Source: Capsulimonadaceae bacterium
GTDB taxonomy: Bacteria; Armatimonadota; Armatimonadia; Armatimonadales; Capsulimonadaceae
NCBI GenBank assembly: GCA_031292625.1
Contig: JARLGU010000057.1
Location: forward strand, 1 to 64,000
Reading direction: 5' to 3'
Length of the DNA: 64,000 nt
Made by a program: the position numbers and the translations under genes. The notes beneath the pieces were generated by a model, which had not been told where the DNA came from, ran no database searches, and was given only the letters and a program-made list of their open reading frames with translations. Shown here in pieces: positions 1-11,100 of this stretch; the stretch's first letter is position 1, and the number at the start of each line of letters is the position of its first letter.

Positions 1-362
1 GCTCGGGAGGGTGGTCTTCCCGTAGCCGGGATCCATGCCATTGGCCTGGATCGGCGACGCCGCGCTGATCTGCAAGCCCTGCGCCGTCTCGTACACGATG
101 TTCCCGAACGCGCCGTACGCGTACTCCGCCAGCAACCCGCCCGTCGCGGAAACCAGCATGCGCGTGTTGCCGCTCAGGTCGTAGACGAAGAACTCGCTGG
201 CGCCCGCCGCGATGCTGCCGCTCGTGCCAGTCTTCCGCTGGCTCACGAGCCCGCCCCAGGTGCCCGGGGAGTCCGTGTAGTGCGCGGTCGTGAGGCCAGA
301 GGCGTTTGTCTCCGCCAGCACGTTCTGGCCGTCGCGGATCAGCTGAACCGTGCTGCCGACCC
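1..362 (-). pseudogene. RHS/YD-repeat protein fragment, cut by window edge
   Basis: Reading the minus strand from about 362 down to 1 gives an open frame with RHS/YD-repeat character: VQLIRDGQNVLAET, then HYTDSPGTWGGLVSQR, FFVYDLSGNTRML and LLAEYAYGAFGNIVYET. The YDLSGNTR and EYAYGAFG patterns are typical of the RHS-associated core of secreted toxin or cell-surface proteins. The gene runs off the left edge of the window. Upstream of about 362 the frame stays open to an ATG at 474, but those residues do not look like RHS repeats, no ribosome binding site is visible, and the hundreds of codons of repeats expected before this region are absent. I therefore read it as a truncated 3' remnant (an orphan RHS tip). 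A short intact gene starting at 474 is possible but less likely. Confidence 0.6.
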
Positions 363-474
363 TGATGGCCCTCCCCCACAAAGAAACGACTGCCGGACGG
401 CTCACCGTCAACACCCGAATATTTCGCCACAGTCCGCCACAATACCTGTGCTTGGGCGAAGGCCCTGTTTGCAT

Positions 475-881
475 CTTCGCGACGGGTCGCCCATTTGCGA
501 GTCCGCGAGCACTCCTAAAGGCGATCCCGGAGACTCTGCAAACAGGACCGTAGGCCAAGTACGTAAAATGAACATGATCGACTGCGGCGACAGATAATGC
601 CGCGCGGAGCGGGCGGTCGCAACGTCCCGAGAGACGCAGGCCCACCGGGCAAGCACCAGCGCTCCGCGAAACCGGCTCCCGCTCGCGGCCCTCACCACGC
701 CCGCGGACGAACGAAGCGAGCGCGGGCTACACTCCGTGTACGATGGCTTCACCTCACCCCACCCGCGGACGGGAGAAGCAGCCGGCCGCCACAACGACGA
801 CGGACACGAACTGACGCCTGCGGTCGGCATGGCGACCGAACGTCGTCGAGGATGCCGCTCACCTTGCGCCTGACCGGCCGG
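475..881. other. intergenic, nothing recognised
   Basis: About 400 bases between the RHS remnant and the trans-sulfuration gene. Short open frames exist on both strands but none has a ribosome binding site or recognisable composition. The stretch is rich in CCG/CGG words, as expected for a high-GC genome. I see no promoter, hairpin or repeat that I would defend. Confidence 0.5.
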
Positions 882-2093
882 CTACGGCAGGCCAGCCAGC
901 GCCTGTTCAAGGTCCGCGATTAGATCCTCGGCGTCCTCAATCCCGACGGACAGCCTGAATATGCCGTCGCCCGCATAACGGCGGTAGGCTTGCGCCTGCG
1001 CTCCCTCCAGATGGAACGAGTTCGCCAGCATATCGTCCGTAGGCAGGTAAAAGATCAGGCTGCGATGGTGCCCGAGAGAGACGGCATTGTGTATGACGCG
1101 CAGCTTCCCGGCCAGGATACGCGCCGCGCCCGGTCCCGCCGCGGTCTGGAATGTGAGCATCCCCGAGAAGCAGGCCATTTGCCGCCGTGCGAGATCGAAC
1201 TGCGGATGCGACGGCAAGCCGGGATAAACCACGCGGGTGACTTTGGGATGCTCCTCCAAAAAGCGCGCGACTTGAAGCGCATTCTGTTCGTGCATCTTCA
1301 TGCGGATCGGGAGAGTCGCGATCCCTCGCAGGATCAGCCAGGCGTTGAACGGGCTAATCACGCCGCCGGTGCGGATTGCGACTCGCTTTCGCATTTGGGC
1401 AAGGTCCCCGGCGGATCCAAGCACGGCCCCGCCAAGCGCATCGCCGTGACCGCCGATATACTTCGTGAGGGAGTGGACCACATAATCTGCGCCAAGAGCG
1501 ATTGGACGCGTCGCGACTGGCGTCGCAAACGTCGAATCCACGGCGAGTTTTGCGTTGACGCGATGTGCGATCCCGGCGATCGCTTGAATGTCGGTCAGGC
1601 GCAGGAGCGGGTTACACGGCGTCTCGATATAGACGAGCTTCGTCCGGTCGGTCATTGCCGCTTCGACGGCAGTGAGGTCGCTCGCGTCGACCTTCGTCAC
1701 CTTTATCCCAAAACCCGTCAACAAATCACCGGCCAGTTCGGCCGTCGCCGCATAGGTGACATCGCTCAGGACGACGTGGTCGCCGGCTTCCAGCGAGCTA
1801 AGAAATACCGCCGTGACCGCAGCCATGCCGCTCGCGAAGGCAATGCAGCCTTCCGCCTGTTCGAGCGCGCGGAGTTTGCGTTCGAGCTGGTCGATGGTCG
1901 GATTTCCCCATCGCGTGTAAAAGTAGGGGGAGTCGTCCGCGAGTCCTTCGACCGAGAACGTGGCGTCGGCGTCGGCGACAAAGGTCGTCGACATCACGAG
2001 ATTGGGGCTCGACGCATACGTTACGGGATCGGGCGGCTCAGCGGCGTGTACGGCCGTCGTTTGGATTCCATGCGCCGAAGGGATATCTTTCAT
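882..2093 (-). CDS. PLP-dependent trans-sulfuration enzyme (cystathionine gamma-synthase / methionine gamma-lyase family)
   Basis: A 403-aa cytosolic fold-type I PLP enzyme of the Cys/Met metabolism family. The PLP lysine is K211 in SLTKYIGGHGDALGG. Other family marks are YTRWGNPT near residue 60 (substrate and phosphate contacts from the neighbouring subunit), FASGMAA near 87, and the C-terminal RLSVGIEDAEDLIADLEQAL. Length is normal. The start was set at 2093, not at the upstream in-frame codon, because TGGAG lies 8 nt before this ATG and the extra residues are arginine-rich and unlike the family. The family covers cystathionine gamma-synthase, cystathionine gamma-lyase, methionine gamma-lyase and O-acetylhomoserine sulfhydrylase, and sequence reading alone cannot separate them. 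It stands alone, with no other Met genes nearby, and no SAM riboswitch is visible upstream. Confidence 0.9.
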   Translation of the reverse strand: MKDIPSAHGIQTTAVHAAEPPDPVTYASSPNLVMSTTFVADADATFSVEGLADDSPYFYTRWGNPTIDQLERKLRALEQAEGCIAFASGMAAVTAVFLSSLEAGDHVVLSDVTYAATAELAGDLLTGFGIKVTKVDASDLTAVEAAMTDRTKLVYIETPCNPLLRLTDIQAIAGIAHRVNAKLAVDSTFATPVATRPIALGADYVVHSLTKYIGGHGDALGGAVLGSAGDLAQMRKRVAIRTGGVISPFNAWLILRGIATLPIRMKMHEQNALQVARFLEEHPKVTRVVYPGLPSHPQFDLARRQMACFSGMLTFQTAAGPGAARILAGKLRVIHNAVSLGHHRSLIFYLPTDDMLANSFHLEGAQAQAYRRYAGDGIFRLSVGIEDAEDLIADLEQALAGLP

Positions 2094-2190
2094 GTTGGCA
2101 TCTCCAGAAATCGACCGCGGGGCTGGGCGACGGAACCTAGAAACACGGCGCGTCATCTAGTATTCTACAAAACAGCGTAATCGCCCTTCA

Positions 2191-2221
2191 GATCCTGCGA
2201 TTCGCGAATGCGATTAGGATC
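2191..2221. other. imperfect hairpin between hybrid kinase and PLP gene
   Basis: GATCCT and AGGATC arms flank an internal ATTCGCGAAT palindrome, giving a nested stem-loop just past the kinase stop codon at 2237 on the minus strand. There is no U-tract, so it is not a canonical intrinsic terminator. It could still be an mRNA 3' end or processing hairpin. Confidence 0.35.
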
Positions 2222-2236
2222 GTGCTTGCTTGTCCC

Positions 2237-5200
2237 TTAACCGGCATCGCCGTCATCCGGCTGGCTGGAGCGCGCATTCAGCGCGTCAAGGATCGCCGTG
2301 TATGAGAGACGCTCCGCATGCTCCGCCAACAGGTGGCCAAGGCCGGGATGCTCATTGGCAATCTCGGCGATAACCGCCCCGATCGTGGCGGAGTCGAGCC
2401 CGAGAAGAGCCGTGGAAAGACGGCGACGTAGATCGTAGCGCACGTTGGCGAAGGCATCCGGGGCGAAGACGGACGGCAGGCGGGACGGATCGGCGGGTGC
2501 AAACATCTCGTCCTCGTAGATAAACTTCACTCCAAGATGTTTGACCATACAGGCGTAAATCTCTTCGGCACGGTACGGCTTTCGGACGAAATCGTCCATG
2601 CCGACCTCAAGGCTTTCCGCGCGCTGATCCATGTACGCGGAGGCGCTCACGCCGATGATCTTGACGTCGCGCCCGCAGTCGAGTTGCCGGATCTTCCGGG
2701 TAGCCGCCAAACCGTTCATCACGGGCATCCGGCGATCCATCCAAATCAAATCAGGACGCCACGCTTCAAACGCCTCGACAGCCTTAGCGCCATTCTCGGC
2801 GGTCCGGACAATAAAGCCCGGTTTTTCGAGAATGCGCTGCAGCAACAAGGTGTTCTCCGGCTGGTCATCGACAACCAGGACGCGGTAAACCGGCTGACCG
2901 GGCACCAGACCGATGACGCAACCAAGTTCGCCCGCATTTGCGACAATATCGGCTTCATCGGCTCGTTCGACGGGGATGCTCGCACGGAAGCAGGACCCTG
3001 CGCCGAGGACACTCTCCACCGCTAGCGTCCCGCCCATCAAGTGAACGTACTGGCTGGTAATCGTCAAGCCGAGGCCGCTTCCCTTGCGCGCCGTGGCGTC
3101 GCCGAGTTGAACGAAGGGCTCGAAGATGCGCGTCTGATCCGCGGGATCGATGCCAGGACCGGTATCCGTGACTTCAAAGATCACGGTAATCTTACGCTCG
3201 TCGTGACCGTCCTTCGTGCTGACGCCGACTTTAACGGTGCCGGCATCGGTATATTTGATCGCATTATTGATCAGATTAATCAACACCTGCCGCAGCTTCG
3301 CGCCATCGACGCGAACGAATCGCGGACAACGCGAGGCCTGGTCCAGCGCAAGCACGAGCCCCTTTTCCTCAGCGCGCAGAGACATCAAGTCGGCGACATC
3401 GCGCACCATTTCGCCAAGATCGCATGCGGCGGGCGAAAGCGACAGCTTGCCGGCCTCGATGCGGGCGACATCGAGGACATCGTTGATCAAATTGAGCAAA
3501 TACTCGCCGCTGCGGTTAATGATGTCGAGGGTCTTGCGCTGGGCGTCGGTAAGACCGGCGTCGATGCGCATAAGGTTGGAGAAACCGAGCACGGCGTTAA
3601 GCGGCGTCCGAAGTTCATGATTCATGTTGGCCAAAAACTCGCTCTTCGCCTGGTTCGCCGCCTCGGCCTGGTCGCGCGCCTGCACCAACTCGGCTGTCCG
3701 TTGACGAACCAGCTCTTCCAGATTCTCCTTGTAGCTGCGCAAGTCTGCGTCGACGCGCTTGCGTTCGGTAATGTCGACCAGCGACGCTAACGTCGCCAAC
3801 TGGCCCATGTACTCGATTTCGCTTGCCAGAACCTCGACATCGACAACCCTGCCGCCCTTGGCAAGAAATCGCGCCTCGTAGTGCCGGCGGCGCCCCCCGG
3901 CGTCAACGCACTCCTGATACCGGTTTTTGACGCTCTCCCGGTCATCCGGATGCACGACTTCCCAGGGCGTTAACATGAGCATTTCCGCCGGCGTCCGGCC
4001 AAGCATTTGCGCGTAGACGGGGTTGGTATATACGTAGTTGCCGCCCTGATGTATACAGACTCCGACGAGAGACTCTTCCGTAATGGTTCGAAAACGCGCC
4101 TCACTCTCCCGAAGCGCCTGTTCCGCCTGTTTTTGCCGCGATATATCACGAATAATTCCGCGATAGGACGTCGTCACGCCCTCCTTGTTCTTTACGGCGG
4201 CAAGGGAGCAATGCGCGATCATATCCTCGCCGTTCTTCTTCTTTACCGTGACATCGTATTCAGCGTAACCCAACTCATCGATCATTGCGAGGATGCGCGC
4301 CCGATCTCCAGGAACGGCATAGACATCCTTGTTCAGGTCGAGACGAAGAACTTCTTCCTTCGAATCGTATCCGAACAATTGAACGCCCTTGCGGTTCATG
4401 TCGATAATGCATCCAGCGGGCGTCGTCATGTATAGCCCGTCAAACGATTCTTCCCACAGCGTTCGATACTTGAGCTCGCTTTCCCTGAGCTCTTCCTCCG
4501 CGCGTGCGAGTTCCGCCTGTGCCGTAAGCGTGCAGATGCCGAAGGCCAAGTCGCCGGCAAGCTCCTCAAGCAAAGCGAGCTCTTCCGCGCAGAAGGCATC
4601 CGCGTTAGCCGAATATACCGTCAGCGCTCCAAAGGTCTTGCCATGTGCCGTAAGCGGCAGGCAAGCGCTTGAGTTATAACCCATGCGAATCGCGGCGTCG
4701 CGCCAGGGGCGCATCGCTGGATTCGTCTGAAAATTCTGGTTGACCTGAGTTTTGCCGCTCGTGATTGCAAGGCCCGTGGGTCCGCCCCCGCGTTCTTTGT
4801 CGTTCAAGTCAATATGAAGGTGCTCTAGGTAACCATCGACGTGGCCATAGTAGCTAACGACCCGAACCTCGGCATCGCCGGGACCTCCAGCGTAGCCGAC
4901 CCACGCCATTTCGTATCCGCCCTCGTCGACAACGATCCTGCAAACATCGTGCAGGAGCGTTGCTTCGTCCTTAATGCGGATCAGCATTTGGTTGACATCG
5001 CTGAGCATCCGCAGCGCGCGCACGCCCATGGCAAGTTCAATCTCGGCCTGTTTGCGCTCGGTGATGTCGGTAAACATAACGACCAAATCGGAAGGGCTGT
5101 TTGCATCGTTTAAAATGTTTGACGCTGCTCCGAGCCCCCAAACGCTTCTTCCATCCTTGGCTCGGAAGCGGTATTCGACGAGTCGAATTTTCCCGGAGCG

Positions 5201-6124
5201 AAGGTTCGCCAGCAACTCGTCAAGACCGGCTTGATCTTCCTCGAACGAGAAATCGGTTACAGGATGGCCAATCATCTCTTCGACCGTATACCCAAGCATC
5301 TTGGTCATGCTAGGGTTTACGAAAGTCGTGTTGGAATCGGGGCCAAGCATCCAAATTCCTTCGGTGCTCGTTTCAATAATGCACCGGTATCTTGCCTCGC
5401 TCATCCTCAGCTCTTCCGCGGTTCGCTTGCGTTCCTCCATTTCAAGCGCAAGCTGAGCGTTTCTGAGTTCGAGCTCCGCGTTCTTTTCGCGGAGCAACTC
5501 TTCGGCCTCTCTTCCAGCGGCGACATACCGGGCAAGCTGAAGATTTTTGAAGGCGGTGTTGGAAAGCTGGTTGGCAAGCGTAAAGAGAACGTTCGCGCTC
5601 TTGTCGAACTGCTCGCGGGACATTCCTGGCACCTCGCGGAAAGCCTCCGCGGCCGCCTCTTCATCCGCGCCAATCTTCCTGGCATACTCCCGGATGTTTT
5701 CCTCGGTCTGGGTTTTGTCGCGCACTTGACCGATCAGCCAGTTACCGATATGCCGTCCTCCGACCGTAATTGCCGCGCCGGCATCCCAGAGTCCGCCGCT
5801 CATACACGGCTGAACGGTCGGACCATTGGTGCGAGCGACGCCCAATGCCGCGTCCGACCTGTAGCAATTCGCCTGGCCAAGCTTCGTATTGCGTATGAGG
5901 TCTTTACACAAGCGGCAAAAGTTCGACGGGGAAGTGATTGGCGTCCCATCCGGTTGAGTGATGAGGGACGCGACGCCCATGGCGTCCGCAAATTGATCTT
6001 GAAGGCTTTGAATATCCTCAAGATCGAAGAGGTCGGCAAAGGAAACGTTCTCTAACCCGGCTACCTGCGATGCCTGCTTAGGATCCTGATCATTGCCATC
6101 ATCAGTCAACACGTTCACCCTCAC
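2237..6124 (-). CDS. PocR-PAS-GAF-PAS-PAS hybrid sensor histidine kinase
   Basis: A 1295-aa hybrid kinase without transmembrane segments, so probably cytosolic. Approximate domain order: a PocR-type sensory domain at 28-205 with conserved cysteines ([20 protein letters not shown]), a coiled segment at 205-245, PAS at 245-365, GAF at 375-545, PAS at 550-670, PAS at 680-795, HisKA with phospho-acceptor H836 in [11 protein letters not shown], HATPase_c at about 950-1065 (DTGPGID and GSGLGLTI boxes), and a receiver with phospho-acceptor D1130 in [11 protein letters not shown]. The last 90 residues are not an Hpt domain that I recognise. The start is GTG. A second GTG four codons later is better placed after AGGG, so the exact N-terminus is uncertain. 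PocR domains bind small organic ligands such as propanediol or redox-sensitive metals, and the Cys set here fits a metal or redox role. The response regulator gene lies 26 nt upstream. Confidence 0.9.
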   Translation of the reverse strand: MRVNVLTDDGNDQDPKQASQVAGLENVSFADLFDLEDIQSLQDQFADAMGVASLITQPDGTPITSPSNFCRLCKDLIRNTKLGQANCYRSDAALGVARTNGPTVQPCMSGGLWDAGAAITVGGRHIGNWLIGQVRDKTQTEENIREYARKIGADEEAAAEAFREVPGMSREQFDKSANVLFTLANQLSNTAFKNLQLARYVAAGREAEELLREKNAELELRNAQLALEMEERKRTAEELRMSEARYRCIIETSTEGIWMLGPDSNTTFVNPSMTKMLGYTVEEMIGHPVTDFSFEEDQAGLDELLANLRSGKIRLVEYRFRAKDGRSVWGLGAASNILNDANSPSDLVVMFTDITERKQAEIELAMGVRALRMLSDVNQMLIRIKDEATLLHDVCRIVVDEGGYEMAWVGYAGGPGDAEVRVVSYYGHVDGYLEHLHIDLNDKERGGGPTGLAITSGKTQVNQNFQTNPAMRPWRDAAIRMGYNSSACLPLTAHGKTFGALTVYSANADAFCAEELALLEELAGDLAFGICTLTAQAELARAEEELRESELKYRTLWEESFDGLYMTTPAGCIIDMNRKGVQLFGYDSKEEVLRLDLNKDVYAVPGDRARILAMIDELGYAEYDVTVKKKNGEDMIAHCSLAAVKNKEGVTTSYRGIIRDISRQKQAEQALRESEARFRTITEESLVGVCIHQGGNYVYTNPVYAQMLGRTPAEMLMLTPWEVVHPDDRESVKNRYQECVDAGGRRRHYEARFLAKGGRVVDVEVLASEIEYMGQLATLASLVDITERKRVDADLRSYKENLEELVRQRTAELVQARDQAEAANQAKSEFLANMNHELRTPLNAVLGFSNLMRIDAGLTDAQRKTLDIINRSGEYLLNLINDVLDVARIEAGKLSLSPAACDLGEMVRDVADLMSLRAEEKGLVLALDQASRCPRFVRVDGAKLRQVLINLINNAIKYTDAGTVKVGVSTKDGHDERKITVIFEVTDTGPGIDPADQTRIFEPFVQLGDATARKGSGLGLTITSQYVHLMGGTLAVESVLGAGSCFRASIPVERADEADIVANAGELGCVIGLVPGQPVYRVLVVDDQPENTLLLQRILEKPGFIVRTAENGAKAVEAFEAWRPDLIWMDRRMPVMNGLAATRKIRQLDCGRDVKIIGVSASAYMDQRAESLEVGMDDFVRKPYRAEEIYACMVKHLGVKFIYEDEMFAPADPSRLPSVFAPDAFANVRYDLRRRLSTALLGLDSATIGAVIAEIANEHPGLGHLLAEHAERLSYTAILDALNARSSQPDDGDAG

Positions 6125-6150
6125 ATATCAATTGATCGTATTCGCTCGCC

Positions 6151-7164
6151 TCAGAACGCCATATCGACGCTTTCGATATCCAGCGTCGCCTGCATCGCCG
6201 GATGATCCGGCTTGTTACGGCCTTGTTCAATGACAACCGTTGTGCCTACCGATCCTGTGCACAAATAAACGCGATCGAGCAAACTAAGCATAATCTTCAT
6301 GCCGTAACCAAACGTCCCGGCCGTCGTGTAGCCCTTCATCAGCGTGGCGCGGGGCAGCCGGTCGAGCGCGATGCCCGGTCCTTTATCTTCAATCCGCGCC
6401 TGCACGCGTCCTTCCTTCTCGTCAATTGACACGGTAACCAGCCCCGATCCGACATGGACCACCGCATTCATAGCCGCCTCGTGGATGCCGTTAATCATGT
6501 CAAAGATCCGCTCATCGGAGAGGCCGCATCGTTTCCCGGCGCATGTCGCCAGTTGACGCACGTTGTAAAGATCCGAAGAATCGGTAATCCGCATCGGCGC
6601 GCGAAAAACGGCCAACGGACACGGAAGCTGTTGACCGTCGTAGCACAAGACGAGGACGCCATCGGTGACGCTTGCCAGTACATCATGGAGGAATTGTCTC
6701 TGAAAGGAGGCATTTTCGCGCAGTTGATCGAGCGCTTCCTTTAGCTCCGCGGTCCGTTCCAAAACCAACCGATCGAGCGAGGTTCGCAATCGAGCAAGCT
6801 CAATGTGAGTGCGTACGCGGGCGAGGAGCTCTTCTCTCTGGTAAGGCTTCGTGATATAGTCGACGGCCCCAAGCGACAATCCTGCAACGCGCTCATCCAG
6901 GTTCGCGGCGGCGCTGATGAAGACTACGGGAATATTGCAGGTTGCCGGAGATTCCTTCAGTCGACGGCAAACTTCATAGCCGTCGAGCCCCGGCATGCGG
7001 ATGTCGAGCAGAATTAACGCGGGAGGGTTGGCAAGCGCCGAAGCGAGCGCGAGCACTCCGCTGTCCGCGGGGCGAACGGCATATCCCTCGGCAACCAGAA
7101 TGCCGGTAAGCAACCTTAAGGACTCGCTTGTGTCGTCGACTACCAGAATCCCGTCGCTCATCAT
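6151..7164 (-). CDS. response regulator with C-terminal anti-sigma-type HATPase domain
   Basis: A 337-aa protein. An N-terminal receiver (residues 1-125) has the acidic pair DD10/11, phospho-acceptor D54 in LILLDIRMPG, and a K in ITKPYQREEL. A coiled linker (about 125-170, RTHIELARLRTSLDRL) leads to a C-terminal GHKL/HATPase domain like RsbW or SpoIIAB (EAAMNAVVH near 235, IEDKGPGI near 262, GYGMKIM near 290). There is no DNA-binding domain. Such proteins usually phosphorylate an anti-anti-sigma factor or act as phospho-relay switches, but no partner is encoded nearby. The start at 7164 is chosen because GAAGGAG precedes it by 5 nt, and two ATGs are adjacent. It is the first gene of a probable operon with the downstream hybrid kinase, which likely phosphorylates D54. 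Confidence 0.87.
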   Translation of the reverse strand: MMSDGILVVDDTSESLRLLTGILVAEGYAVRPADSGVLALASALANPPALILLDIRMPGLDGYEVCRRLKESPATCNIPVVFISAAANLDERVAGLSLGAVDYITKPYQREELLARVRTHIELARLRTSLDRLVLERTAELKEALDQLRENASFQRQFLHDVLASVTDGVLVLCYDGQQLPCPLAVFRAPMRITDSSDLYNVRQLATCAGKRCGLSDERIFDMINGIHEAAMNAVVHVGSGLVTVSIDEKEGRVQARIEDKGPGIALDRLPRATLMKGYTTAGTFGYGMKIMLSLLDRVYLCTGSVGTTVVIEQGRNKPDHPAMQATLDIESVDMAF

Positions 7165-7211
7165 GAGCTCTCCTTCGGTAGCATCGCGGCGCTTCTTCAA
7201 AATGCGTACAG

Positions 7212-7240
7212 GCTATAGCATACCAGATTACGAAAGGTTA
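7212..7240 (-). promoter_or_regulatory. possible promoter of the response regulator-kinase operon
   Basis: On the minus strand, TATAGC preceded by TGC forms an extended -10 about 48 nt upstream of the ATG at 7164. The -35 (TAACCT at 17 nt) is weak. The extended -10 matches the pattern of better promoters in this window. Confidence 0.35.
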
Positions 7241-7424
7241 TAACTGATAATCTGCACACCATAACAAGCCGGCACAGACAGCTGTTCGTTACGCACATCT
7301 CCCGTAAGGACATGCTTTATATACCCACCCCTACGTACGAACAAAGGACCCCGCAGCGCATTTAGAGGCGACAAAAGGAACTTTGGCGCGTGCCTCCAGC
7401 GGCAAGCGCGCGCGAGGGGGAAAA

Positions 7425-7600
7425 GGATTAAGATGCCCTCTGTGGCCGGGCGGGCCATTTTTCTTCAGCCGCTCAACACACAGCCTGTTGGCAAGCCGGA
7501 AACGAAGCGCTTGAAAGTATGGCACGACGGCCAGAGAAGCGTTCCTAACTCCTGACCAATTTAGCATAACCACTCGCTTAACGCACGGCAAGCGAAAGTC
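7425..7600 (+). repeat. dispersed repeat family A, copy 1
   Basis: About 176 bases running from GGATTAAGATGCCCTC to CGCACGGCAAGCGAAAGTCC. The same stretch, at roughly 85% identity by eye, recurs at 42870-43039, and a partial inverted copy lies at 62240-62313. Landmarks shared by the two long copies are GCCTGTTGGCAAGCC, GAAGCGCTTGAAA, GGCCAGAGAAGCG and GCATAACCACTCGCTTAACG. The minus strand of both copies reads RLANRL and LKKNG in the same frame, but substitutions do not look protein-like, so I treat it as non-coding. The rest of the 7241-7601 interval shows nothing else. Confidence 0.8.
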
Positions 7601-7601
7601 C

Positions 7602-7641
7602 AAAAAAGAACGAGGCCGCCGGAGTGGGGATGCGGCGGCCT
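7602..7641 (-). terminator. intrinsic terminator after the lipoprotein gene
   Basis: On the minus strand AGGCCGCC and GGCGGCCT form an 8-bp stem around a 13-nt loop, followed by CGTTCTTTTTT. It lies 10 nt past the stop of the lipoprotein gene and would end transcripts of both the lipoprotein and the giant repeat protein. Confidence 0.88.
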
Positions 7642-7651
7642 ACCATCCGGC

Positions 7652-8062
7652 CTAGATCGTGGTCGGCGGCGACGGCGGCGTACTCGATACGGAAATCGAT
7701 CCGATGTTCACGGTAGTGGACCCGGTAATCGTTGTACTCGAAACGGTCGTCGTGGACAAAATGTTGCCGCTCTGATCGACAATCTCGATAACTCCGGAGC
7801 TCGTGGAAGGAATCGCGCTTGCAGGGATCGTCAGCGTGAATTTGCCAGTGGCGGAATCCGCCGTCGTTGTAACCGTTGATGTGCCGACATAGCTCACCGT
7901 ATAAGTGTGACCGGAGCTTGTTCCCGAAACCGTACCTGTTACAGTGTAGCTCGTCGGCGTCCCTGATCCGCTGCTCCCGCCGCCGCAACCAACCACGAGG
8001 GTCAGCGCCGCAATCGCGGCGAAAGCCGTTGCCCACCGGAAAAAGATCTGCATTGTTTCCAT
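7652..8062 (-). CDS. small lipoprotein with Ser/Thr-rich beta domain
   Basis: A 136-aa predicted lipoprotein. The signal peptide has a hydrophobic core (ATAFAAIAALTL) and a lipobox VVGC followed by GGGSSGSG. The mature part is dominated by Thr, Ser, Val and Gly (TVTGTVSGTSSG, SATGKFTLTIPASAI) and resembles a single carboxypeptidase regulatory-like or Ig-like sandwich. The gene begins 45 nt after the stop of the giant repeat protein on the same strand and is followed by a strong terminator, so the two are probably co-transcribed. It may be an envelope partner of that protein, which is inference. A second ATG three codons downstream could be the real start. No enzymatic motif is visible. Confidence 0.75.
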   Translation of the reverse strand: METMQIFFRWATAFAAIAALTLVVGCGGGSSGSGTPTSYTVTGTVSGTSSGHTYTVSYVGTSTVTTTADSATGKFTLTIPASAIPSTSSGVIEIVDQSGNILSTTTVSSTTITGSTTVNIGSISVSSTPPSPPTTI

Positions 8063-8107
8063 AATCCTACCGCCCAACAACGTCGTCCATCGGCTAACCC
8101 GAATAGT

Positions 8108-11100
8108 CTAATGAGCAATGACCAGAGTGCAAGCGTTGTACGCATACACCCAGTATCCAACCCAGGGCTGAAGCGATCCTGATGTATCCATTGTCACCGA
8201 AGTGTACGTATAGGAGCTGGGATCGAACGAGAAGAACGTCGGCGACACCAGATTGGCGCCGGTCGACGAAGTTGCCTGCGCCCAGGTATAGCTCTTGCTC
8301 GAATAGGTAACCGTAAGCTTGGTTCCTGCTGCCTCCGCCGTATCCCATGGGCTGCCGATCAGGTTCCAGCCTGCGTACAGCTTGATCGTCGCGGGCGTCG
8401 TTTCCGAGGCCATTGCCGTATAGCTTCCAAGCAGGCCGACCTTGCCGGCCACCGGCGTTGTCAACGAGTCGAGGTTGCGGAAACGTACCCAGAAGCCCTG
8501 CCCGCGCGCGAACGACGACGGCTCCAACCAGCTCTGCGAAGATCCGTCCCAGCAGGCGATTTGCTGGCCGGAAATCCAGCTGCCGCCGAACCGGTCGGAC
8601 ATACTCAGGCTGTCGGTGAAATCGTACGGCACGGAAATCATCTGCAGGCCATACGGGTAAGAACTCGTTGCCGGGTAATTGGGATTGACCACCGACGAGA
8701 ACTCGTGGACGGGCGTGAGCGCCGCGTTCTGCCGGACGGAGCCCGTAACCGACAATCCAGTGGACGCCGTAAGCGGCGAGTTGCCGTATATCGAATCGGT
8801 CACCGTTACGGTGTATGCCACCGGGTTGGTTCCATCCAACGAGCCAGTCACCGGCACGTTGGTGATCGCGTAGTTGCTTGGGCTGCCGTCGGTCCCCGTT
8901 GTCAGCGCCACGGTCGTTCCGGTGTAGGTGACCGTATTGCCGAGAGCGTCTTTCGATGTCAACGTCACGGTTGCCGGCTCCGCGCTTGAGACGCCATGGC
9001 TGGAATCGTAGTGCGTATCCGAGCAAGATATAAGGCCGTAAACCGTTGCCGTCGCTACAGAGGAAAGTGACAGAGGGAAGCTCGCCGGATTCGCGCTCGG
9101 CGTATTGGCAACGCCATTGGTCGAGTAAAGGTTGACAAGCGTAACCGCTGTCGAACCCGGCTTGTAGGGCAGCGACGGGCTCGCGGTCGCCGTAAACAAC
9201 TGGCCGGCCGGCAGCCGGCTCGAAGCCGTTGGGCCCGACGAGAACGTCACTTGCCCGTTTGACGCCGTTACGGCGCTGTGCGAGCTAAGCGCGGCATTGG
9301 CGCTCGAGAGCACAACCGTGACGCCGCTGAGCGGCTTAGCGGTCGCGCTGTCCGTGACGGTAACAGTTGCACCCAGTTCGACGAGCGTTATGCTCTTCGA
9401 CAGGCTCGTTCCCGAGCCGCCATATGCCACTGTCGACGTGTCCGTCAAATACCCGCTGGCGGATGTATTGATCGTATAGTTGCTTCCGGCGACTGCGGCG
9501 ACGGACGCAATGTATGTGCCGGTTGCCGTGTTGTACGATGCTGCTGTCGTGTTGTTGTTCGGATCGGTGACCGTCACGGTCGCATCGCTCAGCGGCGTCG
9601 ATCCGTCCAAGACCGTCACGGCAAGGCTAAGCTGGCTTGCCGTCAGCGGGATTGGATTGGGCGACGGTGAGTTGATATTCTGTCCAACGCTCGTCGTCGA
9701 CCCGGTGGGCACGTACGTGTTTGGCGTTCCGCCTTGCGACGTCGGGTCGCTGACCGTCGTCACCGTCGCGGCGCTGCTGGTCGCATAGCTAGACGCGGAG
9801 ACCGTCACCGTATACTTCGTCCCGGCCGCGATGCGGCCGCCCGTTGGCGTCGACTTCAGGACGAAGCTGCCGCTGGCTCCGGTTGTCGCCGGGGTCATCG
9901 CGGGAGTCGTCACGATCGAAACGGTCGCCCCGCCAATTCCTGCCAATGTCGAGCCGTCAACGACCGTCCCGTCGATCTCGGACGGAACCAGGGTAACGCT
10001 CTTGGTGAGACCGGATCCAACTGTTGCGAAAGTAAACGGCGTCTGGTCGGTGAGATAGCCCGTATCGCCAACGGATAGCGTGTACGAGCCAGATTGGACA
10101 GGAACGCTGGCGACGTAGGTTCCAGCGGTCTTATTGTAGACCGCGGTCGTCGAACCGCCGGTGTAGCTAACAGCGACGCTCGCATCGCCGAGAGCCGTGG
10201 AACCGTCTTGCACCGTCACCGTCACATTCTGCGACGCGGGCGTAAGCAGGATCGGATTAGGGGACGGCGTGTTGATGTTATAGTACACGCCCGTCGACGG
10301 ATCGGGATCCGGCTTCCCACTTGTCGATGTCGGATTCGGCCACGTCGTCAACCCGGCCGAACTACTCGTCTGATAGCCGGATGCGGCGACGCTGAGCGTA
10401 TACTGCGTGCCCGCCGTGATCCGATTCGTGGATGTTCCGACGATCTTGAAGCTGCCGTCTGCGGCTGTCGTCCCGGTCAATGTCCCGCCGTTCGCGCCGG
10501 ATGCCTTGACAACCGTCACCGTGGCGCCGGCGATCGGACCGGTCACGGGCGACGTTGATGCGTTGATCACGGAACCGTCGATCTCAGGCTGAACGAGAGT
10601 CACGGTTTGCGTAACGCCACCGGCGGCGCCGGAGAATGCGAACGTGGACATGTCGGTCAGGAAACCGTTATCGGAGACAGTAACCTTGTACTTGCCCTGT
10701 TGTGGCAACACCGTCGCGGTGTAGGCCGACGCGGCGGCGCTATACGTCGCCTGAGCCGTCGTTACGCTGTCTGGATAAGTGATCATCACCGTTGCGTCGA
10801 CCAGCGCCGCGAGGGGTGTCGATCCGCCGTCTTCAACAATCACTGTCACGGTTTGCGAAAGCGGCGTCAACAAGATCGGTTCGGTCAGCGGGTAGTTGAT
10901 ATTTAGGCCGACTTTGTTCGAGTCCGTGTCCGGCGTCGTCGCTGTCGTCGGCGTGCTGGTGGATGTCGGCGACGTCCTCATCACGACGCTCTCGGAGTTG
11001 TCCGATGCGTAGTTCGTCGCGCTAACCCCTAGCGTGTAGGTCGTGCCTGCCACAAGGCGTATCGTAGGCGTTGTCTTCAGGATGAAGGAGCCATCGGAGC

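Noticed and set aside
990-2180. 396-aa plus-strand open frame opposite the trans-sulfuration gene
   Set aside because: Arg/His-rich shadow of a clear family gene in another frame, with no ribosome binding site.
2094-2236. SAM riboswitch upstream of the trans-sulfuration gene
   Set aside because: Only a simple hairpin is present; the conserved SAM-I or SAM-II core sequences are missing.
7331-7603. 90-aa minus-strand frame in repeat family A, matching a frame at 42548-42946
   Set aside because: Similarity comes from the DNA repeat; start codons and lengths differ and no ribosome binding site is present.
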